DNA from: an uncultured bacterium
Lineage (GTDB): Bacteria > Desulfobacterota > Desulfovibrionia > Desulfovibrionales > Desulfovibrionaceae
Length of the DNA stretch: 11,437 bases
Reading direction: 5' to 3'
Assembly (NCBI GenBank): GCA_905215675.1
Contig: CAJMRA010000039.1
Span: forward strand, 1-11,437
Shown here: one piece after another, positions 1 through 6,943 of the stretch
Layout of the letters: each line of letters starts with the position of its first letter
How positions within the stretch are numbered: the stretch's first letter is position 1
The notes under the pieces: generated by a model
The model's input: only the letters and a program-made list of their open reading frames with translations
What the model was told of the DNA's origin: nothing
Database searches by the model: none
Made by a program: the position numbers and the translations under genes

Positions 1-1443
1 GCGCTCGGCTTTTATCCCTATATGGATGAAGGCTTTTATGCCTACTGGGCCAACGTCATATGGCGCAGCCTCGCCGCCGGACAGGGTCTGCCCGACGAAG
101 GCTTTCTGACGCTGTACCCGGCGCTGCTCTCCTGGTGCTGCGCCCTGCCCGGCAAGGCGCTTGTCTGGCTGCGCAGCGCGGACATGATACTGGCCGCCGT
201 CTCCGGCCTTCTGCTCTGTCGCGTTCTCCGCAGGGAGAGCGGCTCGCTCTCCGCCGCGCTCATCATAGGAGCCGTCTCGCTGGCGGCCGCGGATATTCCT
301 CCGGTCATTCAGGCGGGATTCCGCAACAGCATCGCCGCGGCCTTCATTCCCCTGTTCCTGGCGCTGGAATGCTGCCGCACGCCTTCCCGGCGGGGGGAAC
401 TCGCCGCCGGAGCCCTCACGGCCCTTGCCGTTCTCCTGCGCGAACCCTTTGCCGTCTTCGCCGTCTGGGGCGGGCTCTCGCTGCTGGTCGGACGCGGACT
501 TCGCCCGGCCCTGCGCTTCTGTCTCGCCGGACTGGCGACAGGGGCCGTCCTTCTGCTGTGCGTCATGGCCCTGCGCGGCGGTCCCGGCCTCCTCGGCGTC
601 TACGCCTCCGCCGGAAACATCTATGCCCCGGACGCCGATCTCGTACGCTACAATTTCTTTCACTACCTTGAACGGACTCCCCGTTTCTTCGGCGGCGCGC
701 TTCTGCTCGCCCTGGGCTCCCTGCTGCTCCTGCCGATATCCCGCAAGGCGTCGCTCCGGGAGCTGAAACCGCTGCGCGGCCTGTTCTGGCTGGGCGCCGC
801 GCTGCTACCCCTGATCGAACCGGCGTTGAAAATCGGCTTTCCCTACCACTTTGCCGTTGCTCTTCCCCCTCTGGCCGGGCTGACGGCATGGGCCTGGCGC
901 AACGTCGCCGCAGGCACGCCGCCCCGCGCGTATCTGGTTGCGGGAGGATGTCTTCTGGCCTGCCTTCTTTCGGCCCAGCAGCTGTTTATCTTCAAGGACC
1001 ACAATAGTCCCGCCCTGACGGCGGCCGTTCTCGCCGCTCCGGCAGCGCCTTTCTGGCCCGACGACGGCAAGTCCGCCACCATCGCCGCGGCAGCCAGAAT
1101 CCGCGAGCTTGCGCCGCCCCACGGTACGGTGAGCGCCAACAATTTTGCCTACTTCCTGTATACGGCCTGCGGCCTGTACCCGCCGGACAGCGACCTGAGC
1201 GATCTGACGCGCGCCTATGTCGCCGCAGGAAAAGATGGAAAAAGGTTTCTGGCAATGCTGCGCGCCTCTCCCCCGGACGTCATTGTTCTGGGAAATGCCG
1301 CAAGCCTGCATACGGCATCCTTCACCCCGGAATTGCAAAACCTTATTGAACACTCCGGCATGTATCGCCCCGCCGGCACGTTGCCGCCTTCGCAAACGGC
1401 CAATTACGGCTGGCTCGGCTATACGTTTTATGTCCGTCAATGA
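1..1443 (+). CDS. Multi-pass membrane protein, GT-C (GT39/ArnT-like) glycosyltransferase, 5' partial
   Basis: The reading frame is open from the first base, so the true start lies upstream; the first ATG at 22 falls inside the conserved N-terminal loop and is not a credible start. The visible part has an acidic Asp-Glu pair just after the left edge (FYPYMDEGFYAYW), typical of the first external loop of GT-C enzymes. It then has roughly eight to ten hydrophobic segments up to about residue 335, counted from the ATG at 22, and a soluble C-terminal part of about 130 residues ending in LGYTFYVRQ. Family members move a sugar from a polyprenyl-phosphate carrier to a lipid or polymer acceptor on the outer face of the inner membrane. 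The acceptor cannot be told here. Its stop overlaps the next start (ATGA), so the two genes are probably translationally coupled and used in one surface process. It could instead be a membrane protein of related fold without transferase activity. Confidence 0.72.
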   Translation, partial: ALGFYPYMDEGFYAYWANVIWRSLAAGQGLPDEGFLTLYPALLSWCCALPGKALVWLRSADMILAAVSGLLLCRVLRRESGSLSAALIIGAVSLAAADIPPVIQAGFRNSIAAAFIPLFLALECCRTPSRRGELAAGALTALAVLLREPFAVFAVWGGLSLLVGRGLRPALRFCLAGLATGAVLLLCVMALRGGPGLLGVYASAGNIYAPDADLVRYNFFHYLERTPRFFGGALLLALGSLLLLPISRKASLRELKPLRGLFWLGAALLPLIEPALKIGFPYHFAVALPPLAGLTAWAWRNVAAGTPPRAYLVAGGCLLACLLSAQQLFIFKDHNSPALTAAVLAAPAAPFWPDDGKSATIAAAARIRELAPPHGTVSANNFAYFLYTACGLYPPDSDLSDLTRAYVAAGKDGKRFLAMLRASPPDVIVLGNAASLHTASFTPELQNLIEHSGMYRPAGTLPPSQTANYGWLGYTFYVRQ

Positions 1444-2387
1444 ACAGCATCGTCCGTCTTTTGCTTCTTCTGCTTGCCGTAAGCCCGTCCCTCCTTTCCG
1501 GGACCGGCAATGCCGCTCCCATAGAAATTCTTGCAGCGGGCGACGTCGTACCGACAGCCCGCATGTTTGAGGGCGGCATCCCGGCGCAGCTTTTCAGCCA
1601 GCAGACCCGCCGCCGCATTGAACAGGCGCGACTTTTTATCTGGAATTGCGAAACGTCCGGCATTTCTCCGCGTTCCAAGGAAAATACCTTCACCTTCCAC
1701 GCGGACGCCACCTTCTTTTCACAGATGTTTTTCCCCAACGGCGTCGCCGTCACCGCCAACAACCATGTCTTTGACGGCTTTGAGGAAGGCGCCCGTTCTC
1801 TCATGCGCATTCTTGACGACAACGCCATCCGCCATAACGGGCTGCATATCCGCGGCGACTATCGCCCGCTGCTGACCACGCCGTGGACCAGACCGGATAT
1901 CTACCTCATGGCGGGTTCGCCCATGTCGCAAATCGGCGGCGGTCCGCATATCGTCACACTCAACTATCCGGCGCTCCTGAAGGAACTTTCCAGCCTGCGC
2001 GCCCGCAAACCGTCGGCCATCATCATCGTCTATGCGCACGACGGTCTGGAATATCAGGACGCGCCCACGCTGCGCCAGGAACAATGGGCCCGCCTTTTCG
2101 CCCGGGCAGGCGCAGACGTCGTTCTTTTTGCGCACAATCACCGCTACGGCCATTTCCAGATTCTGGAAGATACGCCGCGCCGGACGCTTGTCGCCTGGAG
2201 CCTCGGCAATTTCCTCTTCGGGGGAAACCGCCAATGGCGCTGCAAGCAGGATGTGCGCCTGTTATCGCTGCTTCTGGACCCGGATTCGGGATACAAGGCG
2301 GGTCGCTGGCTCTACGGCAGAACCAGCAACTGGGAATTTTCCCTGCGTGACGAACCGTCGGCAATACCCGACGCCGGAGCGCCATAG
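1440..2387 (+). CDS. CapA-family (PGA_cap) secreted metallophosphatase-like protein
   Basis: A 315-residue protein beginning with a clear signal peptide: hydrophobic Leu run at residues 6-13 and likely cleavage after GTGNA at about residue 25. The CapA/PGA_cap series follows in order: Gly34-Asp35, N-C-E at 69-71 (usually NLE), ANNH with Asp112 just after (106-112), H200-D-G-L-E-Y (usually HWGxEY), GAD at 224-226, AHNH at 231-234 and SLGNF at 254-258. These residues form the metal-binding calcineurin-like core of proteins linked to poly-gamma-glutamate capsule and related surface polymers. The length is slightly short for the family. The start overlaps the stop of the upstream membrane glycosyltransferase by four bases and has no obvious Shine-Dalgarno sequence, which supports coupling. 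The real substrate is unknown; CapA homologues are common in bacteria that do not make polyglutamate. Confidence 0.85.
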   Translation: MNSIVRLLLLLLAVSPSLLSGTGNAAPIEILAAGDVVPTARMFEGGIPAQLFSQQTRRRIEQARLFIWNCETSGISPRSKENTFTFHADATFFSQMFFPNGVAVTANNHVFDGFEEGARSLMRILDDNAIRHNGLHIRGDYRPLLTTPWTRPDIYLMAGSPMSQIGGGPHIVTLNYPALLKELSSLRARKPSAIIIVYAHDGLEYQDAPTLRQEQWARLFARAGADVVLFAHNHRYGHFQILEDTPRRTLVAWSLGNFLFGGNRQWRCKQDVRLLSLLLDPDSGYKAGRWLYGRTSNWEFSLRDEPSAIPDAGAP

Positions 2388-2397
2388 CGCAATTTCA

Positions 2398-2422
2398 GTT
2401 TGAAACGCTGCGTGTTTCAAAC
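2398..2422. repeat. 9-bp hairpin downstream of the CapA-like gene
   Basis: GTTTGAAAC (2398-2406) and GTTTCAAAC (2414-2422) are perfect inverted repeats around a 7-base loop, 10 bases after the stop at 2387. No strong T-run follows on the plus strand, so as an intrinsic terminator it is weak. It may act as a transcript-end stabiliser or be part of a dispersed intergenic repeat, because GGCAAAACGCTCT follows at 2428-2440. Confidence 0.5.
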
Positions 2423-2477
2423 CATAAGGCAAAACGCTCTTGTTCTTTCCCGCAGCCGCCCCGTTCCCGGAAGTCTC

Positions 2478-2520
2478 AAAAAAGACGGGGGCGGGGGGAA
2501 TGACGCTCCCCCCGCCCCCG
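2478..2520 (-). terminator. Strong rho-independent terminator of the lipoprotein gene
   Basis: A 14-bp, almost pure G-C stem (arms 2486-2499 and 2507-2520, loop 2500-2506) is followed, on the minus strand, by a run of six T (the A-run at 2478-2483). It begins 24 bases past the lipoprotein stop. On the plus strand the stem is followed only by AAAA, so it is directional, although it may also slow readthrough from the convergent CapA-like gene. Confidence 0.88.
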
Positions 2521-2543
2521 AAAATGCCCTCGCACAGGACATC

Positions 2544-3263
2544 TTACAGGGAACGTTCCTCAAGCCCCCCGTTCCGGCGACCGGCTTTCTCCGACGGCGC
2601 TTCGGTCACGTTTTCCAGTCCCGGCGTCACATCCTCGACCGGCGTCGCCGCCTCCTCGCTTGCGCGATGCGGCACGGCGGACTTCCTGACATACAGCGTG
2701 CAGGCCAGCCCGAAACAGTCATTGACGGCAATGACCGTTCCCTTCAAACGCTCGCGGGCATTCAACGGCGGCGGCACAAGCAGGTAATACTCGCGCGTGC
2801 GTCCGCCGCGCAGGGGAATAACGCGGCAGGAAACCAGCCAGTCCTTTTCCCCGTCGCCGTCCCAGTCGGCAACGGCCAGCATGGAAAGCTTTACCGTCTG
2901 GGTGGGATGAAAGATGGTAAAACCGTTGGAGGCAAACTGCACGCGACTGCGCGGCGTACGTGTGGCATGAAAGGTTTCGCCAAGATAGACATGCCCCGCC
3001 GTATCGTCGAACATGAACGACGGCGAAAGCTGACGATACAGCACTTCCCCATAGGGAACCGCCTCCGCCAACAGGGAAGATGCTTCCAGATACGCGCCGT
3101 TTTCATCCAGAAGGCGGCGCGCCTGCATTTCCGCACGCAGCGTTCGCGCCATCTGCAGAAAATCCTTTTTGTCAACGACCTCCACGGGGCGCGTCGCGGC
3201 GCAGGCACAGAGCAGTACCGGCAGACAGAGCGCGACGCAACGGACCAGATTTGAAAAAAACAT
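2544..3263 (-). CDS. Predicted lipoprotein with a DxDxDGxxD calcium-type loop, function unknown
   Basis: A 239-residue protein. The start at 3263 is chosen because AAGGAG lies seven bases upstream and the N-terminus then reads as a lipoprotein signal: hydrophobic residues 6-18 and the lipobox L-C-A-C with Cys21 as the lipidated residue. An in-frame ATG 45 codons further upstream has no such support. The mature part is mixed alpha/beta; residues 130-146 contain D133-W-D-G-D-G-E-K-D141, an EF-hand/VCBS-like calcium-binding loop as found in FG-GAP-type repeats. Only one such loop is present. The C-terminal 40 residues are acidic and low in complexity. The protein probably sits in the periplasm, anchored to inner or outer membrane. 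I do not recognise a named family. It is monocistronic, divergent from the flavoprotein gene, and ends in its own strong terminator. Confidence 0.8.
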   Translation of the reverse strand: MFFSNLVRCVALCLPVLLCACAATRPVEVVDKKDFLQMARTLRAEMQARRLLDENGAYLEASSLLAEAVPYGEVLYRQLSPSFMFDDTAGHVYLGETFHATRTPRSRVQFASNGFTIFHPTQTVKLSMLAVADWDGDGEKDWLVSCRVIPLRGGRTREYYLLVPPPLNARERLKGTVIAVNDCFGLACTLYVRKSAVPHRASEEAATPVEDVTPGLENVTEAPSEKAGRRNGGLEERSL

Positions 3264-3466
3264 GCGTATTCTCCTTGACTGACATCGGGTTATGTCTGGC
3301 GGTTGTAGTCGCAGCGCGTTTCCGTGTAAAGCGTTCTTGCGAGTGACCCGGTCGCGGGAAGCGGAGTTGTGGCAGGCGGACAAATAGTATACCATCAAGA
3401 ATGTGCCTAATCGTCGTCAAAGGACGGCGCTTTTTAACTGCTTGCGACAAGACGGAGGTCTTGATC

Positions 3467-4573
3467 ATGTCGTTTCCCACACTTCGACTGGGTGAGTTGA
3501 CAGCAAAAATGCCCATTGTCCAGGGAGGAATGGGCGTAGGTATATCGCTTTCCGGACTTGCATCCGCCGTGGCCAATCAGGGCGGCATCGGCGTCATTGC
3601 CGGGGCCATGATCGGCATGCGCGAACCGGATGTGGCCAAAAATCCTCTGGAAGCCAATCTGCGCGCCCTGCGTACCGAAATCCGGCGCGCCAAGGAGCTT
3701 TCCTCCGGAATTATCGGCGTCAACATCATGGTCGCGCTGACGACCTTCAGTCAGATGGTCCGCACGGCCATTGAGGAAAAGGCGGATATCATCTTTGCCG
3801 GCGCGGGCCTGCCGCTGGAAATGCCCAGACAGCTTCTGGAACTCTGCGAAGAAAAAAAGGAAGAGTTCAAGACCAAGCTCGTCCCCATCGTGTCGTCGGC
3901 GCGGGCGGCCTCCGTCATTGCCAAGAAATGGTTTTCCCGCTTTGAATACGTCCCGGACGCCTTCGTTGTGGAGGGTCCCAAGGCCGGTGGACACCTCGGT
4001 TTCAAGCCTGAAGAAATCGCCGATCCGGATCATGCTCTGGAAAAACTGGTGCCGCAGGTGGTGGATACCGCGCGGGCCCTGGAAGACAAACATGGCCGCG
4101 CCGTTCCTGTCATCGCTGCCGGCGGTATCTACAGCGGCGCGGATATCCGCCGCTTTCTCGAACTGGGAGCCTCGGGGGTCCAGATGGGTACGCGTTTCGT
4201 CGCCACCGACGAATGCGACGCCGATATTCGCTTCAAGGAAAGCTATCTGAAAGCTTCCGAACAGGATATTACCATTATCAAGAGTCCCGTGGGTATGCCG
4301 GGGCGAGCCCTGCAAAACGAGTTTATTGAATCGGCACGCGAAGGATTGAAAAAGCCTTTTAAATGCATCTTCCATTGTGTGCATACCTGCGATCCGCAAA
4401 AAACGCCCTACTGCATAGCACAGGCATTAATCAATGCCATGAAGGGAAATCTTGAACGGGGCTTTGCATTCTGCGGCGCCAACGTCGGCAGGGTCAACCG
4501 TATTATGCCCGTAAAAGAACTCATGCAGTCGCTGGAAACCGAATACGACGCTTCCGGCAGTGCGGCAAAATAA
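3467..4573 (+). CDS. Nitronate monooxygenase / 2-nitropropane dioxygenase-family FMN protein
   Basis: A 368-residue TIM-barrel flavoprotein. The start at 3467 is fixed by GGAGG at 3454-3458, eight bases upstream; an open stretch 22 codons further up lacks such a site. Family motifs: M-P-I-V-Q-G-G-M-G at 15-23, GGIGVIAG at 39-46, E169-G-P-K-A-G-G-H176-L-G with the usual active-site His, and the phosphate-binding segment PVIAAGGI (214-221) with GASGVQMGTRF (234-244). The enzymes oxidise alkyl nitronates with FMN; close relatives include FabK-type enoyl reductases, so the exact substrate is uncertain. The C-terminal end carries C300-x3-C304-x3-C308-x7-C316 plus Cys336, which looks like a conserved subgroup extension. 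A possible -10 (TATACC, 3388-3393) lies upstream without a good -35. A weak hairpin (arms 4574-4580 and 4587-4593) follows the stop directly, with no T-run. Confidence 0.85.
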   Translation: MSFPTLRLGELTAKMPIVQGGMGVGISLSGLASAVANQGGIGVIAGAMIGMREPDVAKNPLEANLRALRTEIRRAKELSSGIIGVNIMVALTTFSQMVRTAIEEKADIIFAGAGLPLEMPRQLLELCEEKKEEFKTKLVPIVSSARAASVIAKKWFSRFEYVPDAFVVEGPKAGGHLGFKPEEIADPDHALEKLVPQVVDTARALEDKHGRAVPVIAAGGIYSGADIRRFLELGASGVQMGTRFVATDECDADIRFKESYLKASEQDITIIKSPVGMPGRALQNEFIESAREGLKKPFKCIFHCVHTCDPQKTPYCIAQALINAMKGNLERGFAFCGANVGRVNRIMPVKELMQSLETEYDASGSAAK

Positions 4574-4594
4574 CCCGGGGCGCTTTCTCCGGGC

Positions 4595-4623
4595 TTGCCA
4601 AGGCAGGTACTTTTCACTATAAC
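4595..4623 (+). promoter_or_regulatory. Sigma70 promoter of tRNA-Pro
   Basis: TTGCCA (4595-4600) and TATAAC (4618-4623) are separated by exactly 17 bases, placing the transcript start near 4630, just ahead of the tRNA 5' end at 4634. The stretch after the -10 (CGACCTACGCG) is GC-rich, as often seen in stringently controlled tRNA promoters. Confidence 0.7.
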
Positions 4624-4633
4624 GACCTACGCG

Positions 4634-4710
<77 letters not shown>

Positions 4711-4720
4711 TATAAAATCA

Positions 4721-4760
4721 AGAGGTTACACTACACATGTAGTGTAACCTCTTTCTATTT
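4721..4760 (+). terminator. Hairpin terminator after tRNA-Pro
   Basis: AGAGGTTACACTACA (4721-4735) and TGTAGTGTAACCTCT (4738-4752) are perfect inverted repeats with two central bases, followed by TTCTATTTTT. The stem is AT-richer than usual but long, and the U-rich tail suits intrinsic termination of the tRNA transcript. Confidence 0.75.
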
Positions 4761-4781
4761 TTGCGACCCAATTGCGACCCA
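4761..4781. repeat. Tandem direct repeat TTGCGACCCA, possible att-arm site
   Basis: TTGCGACCCA occurs at 4761-4770 and again at 4772-4781, separated by one A, just after the tRNA terminator and at the presumed left end of the element. Short direct repeats in this position can be integrase or excisionase arm sites, but nothing else confirms that. Confidence 0.4.
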
Positions 4782-5085
4782 CGAGTTCGTGCGGGCGCGT
4801 TTTGTGTTTGGTCATTCTCTCCTTTCTTCCGCTCTCCCCGGTCATCTCCCCCTACCCCCCTTTTCTCTCACAAACGCACCCACAAGCGTCCGTTGTCGGC
4901 AGTCACGCAGGCTGCCGCATTCCATCCGTGCGCCCCCGCCTCAAGGTACTTTCCGCCCAGCCCGCGCGCAACGGGGCCTCCTCCCCACACCATGGCCGCG
5001 AACCGCGAAATGAAACGGGCGGGAAAACGAAATGCCCTTTTTTCTGTGAAACATTTTTTGTCCTTTTTTATTAAAGGGTTATGTG
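4782..5085. other. Gene-free left end of the element
   Basis: About 300 bases between the repeat and the helicase start. The first part (about 4812-4875) is strongly pyrimidine-rich on the plus strand, with a C-rich core at 4844-4860; the part before the helicase (5038-5070) is T-rich. Open frames here give proline/serine/arginine-rich peptides with no usable start signal and are rejected. I see no confident promoter; the helicase Shine-Dalgarno (AAAGGG, 5073-5078) closes the stretch. Confidence 0.5.
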
Positions 5086-6744
5086 ATGACAAAAAAGAAT
5101 GACGATATGGCGGCAAAGGTTGCGGCCCGCGTAGAGGCGGAACAGGCGACACGGCAGAAGGATGAGGGCAAGCCCGCTGCCGTGCGCGCCCTTGAAATCA
5201 CGGATGACGAGCTGTGGGCCTACCTGCGCGAGAACCGCGTCGGCGATGCCAGGCTCTACTGCCGTCTGCATCGGGGCAAGGTTGTCTATCTCAGGAACTG
5301 GGAACGCTGGCTGATCTGGCAGGGGCATCACTGGCAGGAAGACGACTATCAGGAGGCCTACCAGCGGGTGGAAGCCGTCTGCGAGCTGTACCAGCGTCTT
5401 GCCGACAGGAAGCGTGAGGAGCTTGCCGAAGTGGAAGACAGGGACGAACGCGCCGTCCTTCAAAATATGCTGGACGCTGCGGAACGTCGGATCAAGCTCC
5501 TGCGGGATCGCAATGGTCAGGACAACCTGCTGACGATGGTGTGCCGCATACCGCACCCGCTGCTTGTGCTTCCGCGTCAGCTGGATCAGCGGCACTACCT
5601 CAAGGCGTGCCCCAACGGTGTGATTGATCTGCGTACCGGGGAACTGCACGCCGGGCGTCCCGACGATTATCTGCTGAACGCCATGCCCACGGAGTACCGT
5701 CCCGACCTGCTCCTGTCGGAAAACCCCTGTCCAGAGACGGAGAAGTTCCTGCTGTCGTCCATGGACGGCGATCAGGAAGTCGTCAATTTCATCTGGCGTC
5801 TGCTGGGCTACGGGCTGATCACGAAGCGCAAGGATCACATTTTCGTGATTTTCCACGGCGAACACGGGCGCAACGGCAAGGACACGCTGATCAAGCTGGT
5901 GACGCACGTGCTGGGCAATGCGCTGTCCGGGGACGTACCTGTGGAGATGCTGCTGCAATCAAGCATGACGCGCAATTCTTCCGGGCCGTCGCCGGACGTT
6001 CTCCAGCTCCGGGGGATGTGCATCGCATGGATCAACGAGGCCGAGGAGAACCAGCGCTTTGCCCTGGCGCGCCTCAAGAAGCTGACAGGAGGCGGTTTCA
6101 TCAGCGCGCGCGGGTTGCAGGACAAGGCGCAGACGACATGGGAGCAGACCCACCTGCCGATCATGACGACCAACGAACTGCCCAGGGCGAAAGCCGAGGA
6201 TGCGGCCTTCTGGCAACGGGCGCTGATTGTCCGCTGGGAACTGTCCTTCGTGCCGGAGCCGAAGGAACCCTACGAGCGCCCTGCGGACAAGGACCTTGAG
6301 GAGAAGATCAAGGCCGAGGCGCAGGGCGTGCTGGCCCGCATGGTGCGCGGCGCGCTGGAATACCTAAAGGAAGGCTTGAAGGTTCCTGAAAAGGTCAAGG
6401 GCTGGACGCAGAGCCAGCGGATGAAATGGGACGATCTCGGCCAGTTCTTTGATGACTGGTGCGAACTGGAGCCGCGTCAGGAGAATCCCGACGGCTACCG
6501 GACGCGGGTAGCGGCCGCCGATCTCTATGAGGCCTACTGCCTGTGGTATGCGCGGAACAAGGATCGTCGCTACAGCATATCCGCCAAGAAATTTGCGGAG
6601 TTGCTGAACAAGAAGGACATCCCCTGCAAGCGCAGCAATGGCAGCTGGCGTCTTGGCATTGTCCTCAACGCCGAAGGTCAGGACGCGCTGGAAGACGCGC
6701 GCGGCAAACGTGATCTGTCCGGTTCCGTCCGGGGCGGTTTTTAG
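5086..6744 (+). CDS. D5/P4-family SF3 replicative helicase (primase domain absent)
   Basis: A 552-residue protein; ATG 5086 is preferred because AAAGGG lies seven bases upstream (GTG 5083 is the alternative). Residues 1-40 are charged, and 40-200 form the D5_N-like region. The helicase core has a Walker A G258-E-H-G-R-N-G-K265-D-T, a Walker B-like I-A-W-I-N-E318-A-E-E, motif C with T-T-N363-E-L-P and an Arg-containing segment F-W-Q-R378. Residues 453-525 form a C-terminal winged-helix-like module (FFDDWC to RSNGSW). Family members form hexamers that unwind phage or plasmid origins. P4 alpha-type proteins often carry an N-terminal primase; here that part is missing and a separate primase gene follows 194 bases downstream. 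Asp266 replaces the more usual Ser/Thr straight after the Walker A Lys, with Thr267 next. Confidence 0.88.
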   Translation: MTKKNDDMAAKVAARVEAEQATRQKDEGKPAAVRALEITDDELWAYLRENRVGDARLYCRLHRGKVVYLRNWERWLIWQGHHWQEDDYQEAYQRVEAVCELYQRLADRKREELAEVEDRDERAVLQNMLDAAERRIKLLRDRNGQDNLLTMVCRIPHPLLVLPRQLDQRHYLKACPNGVIDLRTGELHAGRPDDYLLNAMPTEYRPDLLLSENPCPETEKFLLSSMDGDQEVVNFIWRLLGYGLITKRKDHIFVIFHGEHGRNGKDTLIKLVTHVLGNALSGDVPVEMLLQSSMTRNSSGPSPDVLQLRGMCIAWINEAEENQRFALARLKKLTGGGFISARGLQDKAQTTWEQTHLPIMTTNELPRAKAEDAAFWQRALIVRWELSFVPEPKEPYERPADKDLEEKIKAEAQGVLARMVRGALEYLKEGLKVPEKVKGWTQSQRMKWDDLGQFFDDWCELEPRQENPDGYRTRVAAADLYEAYCLWYARNKDRRYSISAKKFAELLNKKDIPCKRSNGSWRLGIVLNAEGQDALEDARGKRDLSGSVRGGF

Positions 6745-6776
6745 CCAACGCATTGAAAAGAATGGACTATGCACAA

Positions 6777-6943
6777 GATGGACAGATGGACAGACCGAAC
6801 CGCTCTTTTCCACACATCAGGCGCACCCGCGATCCTGTGCGTGTAGATCATGGTGTGTATGTGTCCATCTGTCCTTTTTGAAAAAAGTAAAAGAAAAAGA
6901 ATGGATAAAGAAAAATACCTGCGGACGGATACGGACAGATGAC
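6777..6943. other. Candidate replication origin: iterons, inverted repeat, A-rich tract
   Basis: GATGGACA is tandemly repeated at 6777-6784 and 6785-6792. The 13-mer GGACAGATGGACA (6780-6792) recurs inverted as TGTCCATCTGTCC at 6862-6874, and GGACAGATG recurs directly at 6933-6941 over the primase start. A DnaA-box match (6806-6814) and an A-rich tract (6875-6918) lie inside or beside the set. It sits between the helicase and primase genes. Iterons plus an easily melted tract next to replication genes are the standard layout of a plasmid or phage origin. The same repeats could instead be operators for the primase gene. Confidence 0.5.
6806..6814 (+). promoter_or_regulatory. DnaA-box match
   Basis: TTTTCCACA fits the relaxed DnaA consensus TTWTNCACA. 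It lies between the inverted iterons in the helicase-primase gap, which raises its interest; a 9-mer match alone is weak. Confidence 0.4.

Noticed and set aside
2400..3254. Plus-strand frame of 284 codons
   Set aside because: Antisense to the lipoprotein gene and runs through that gene's terminator; no domain, no start signal.
3434..4399. Minus-strand frame of 321 codons
   Set aside because: Antisense to the nitronate monooxygenase, whose frame has clear family motifs.
4844..4860. G-rich stretch on the minus strand as a G-quadruplex
   Set aside because: Only two adjacent long G-runs and one further GGGG; a fourth run of three or more is lacking.
4761..5102. Plus-strand frames between tRNA and helicase
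   Set aside because: Low-complexity Pro/Ser/Arg products with no ribosome binding site, overlapping the repeat and the helicase start.
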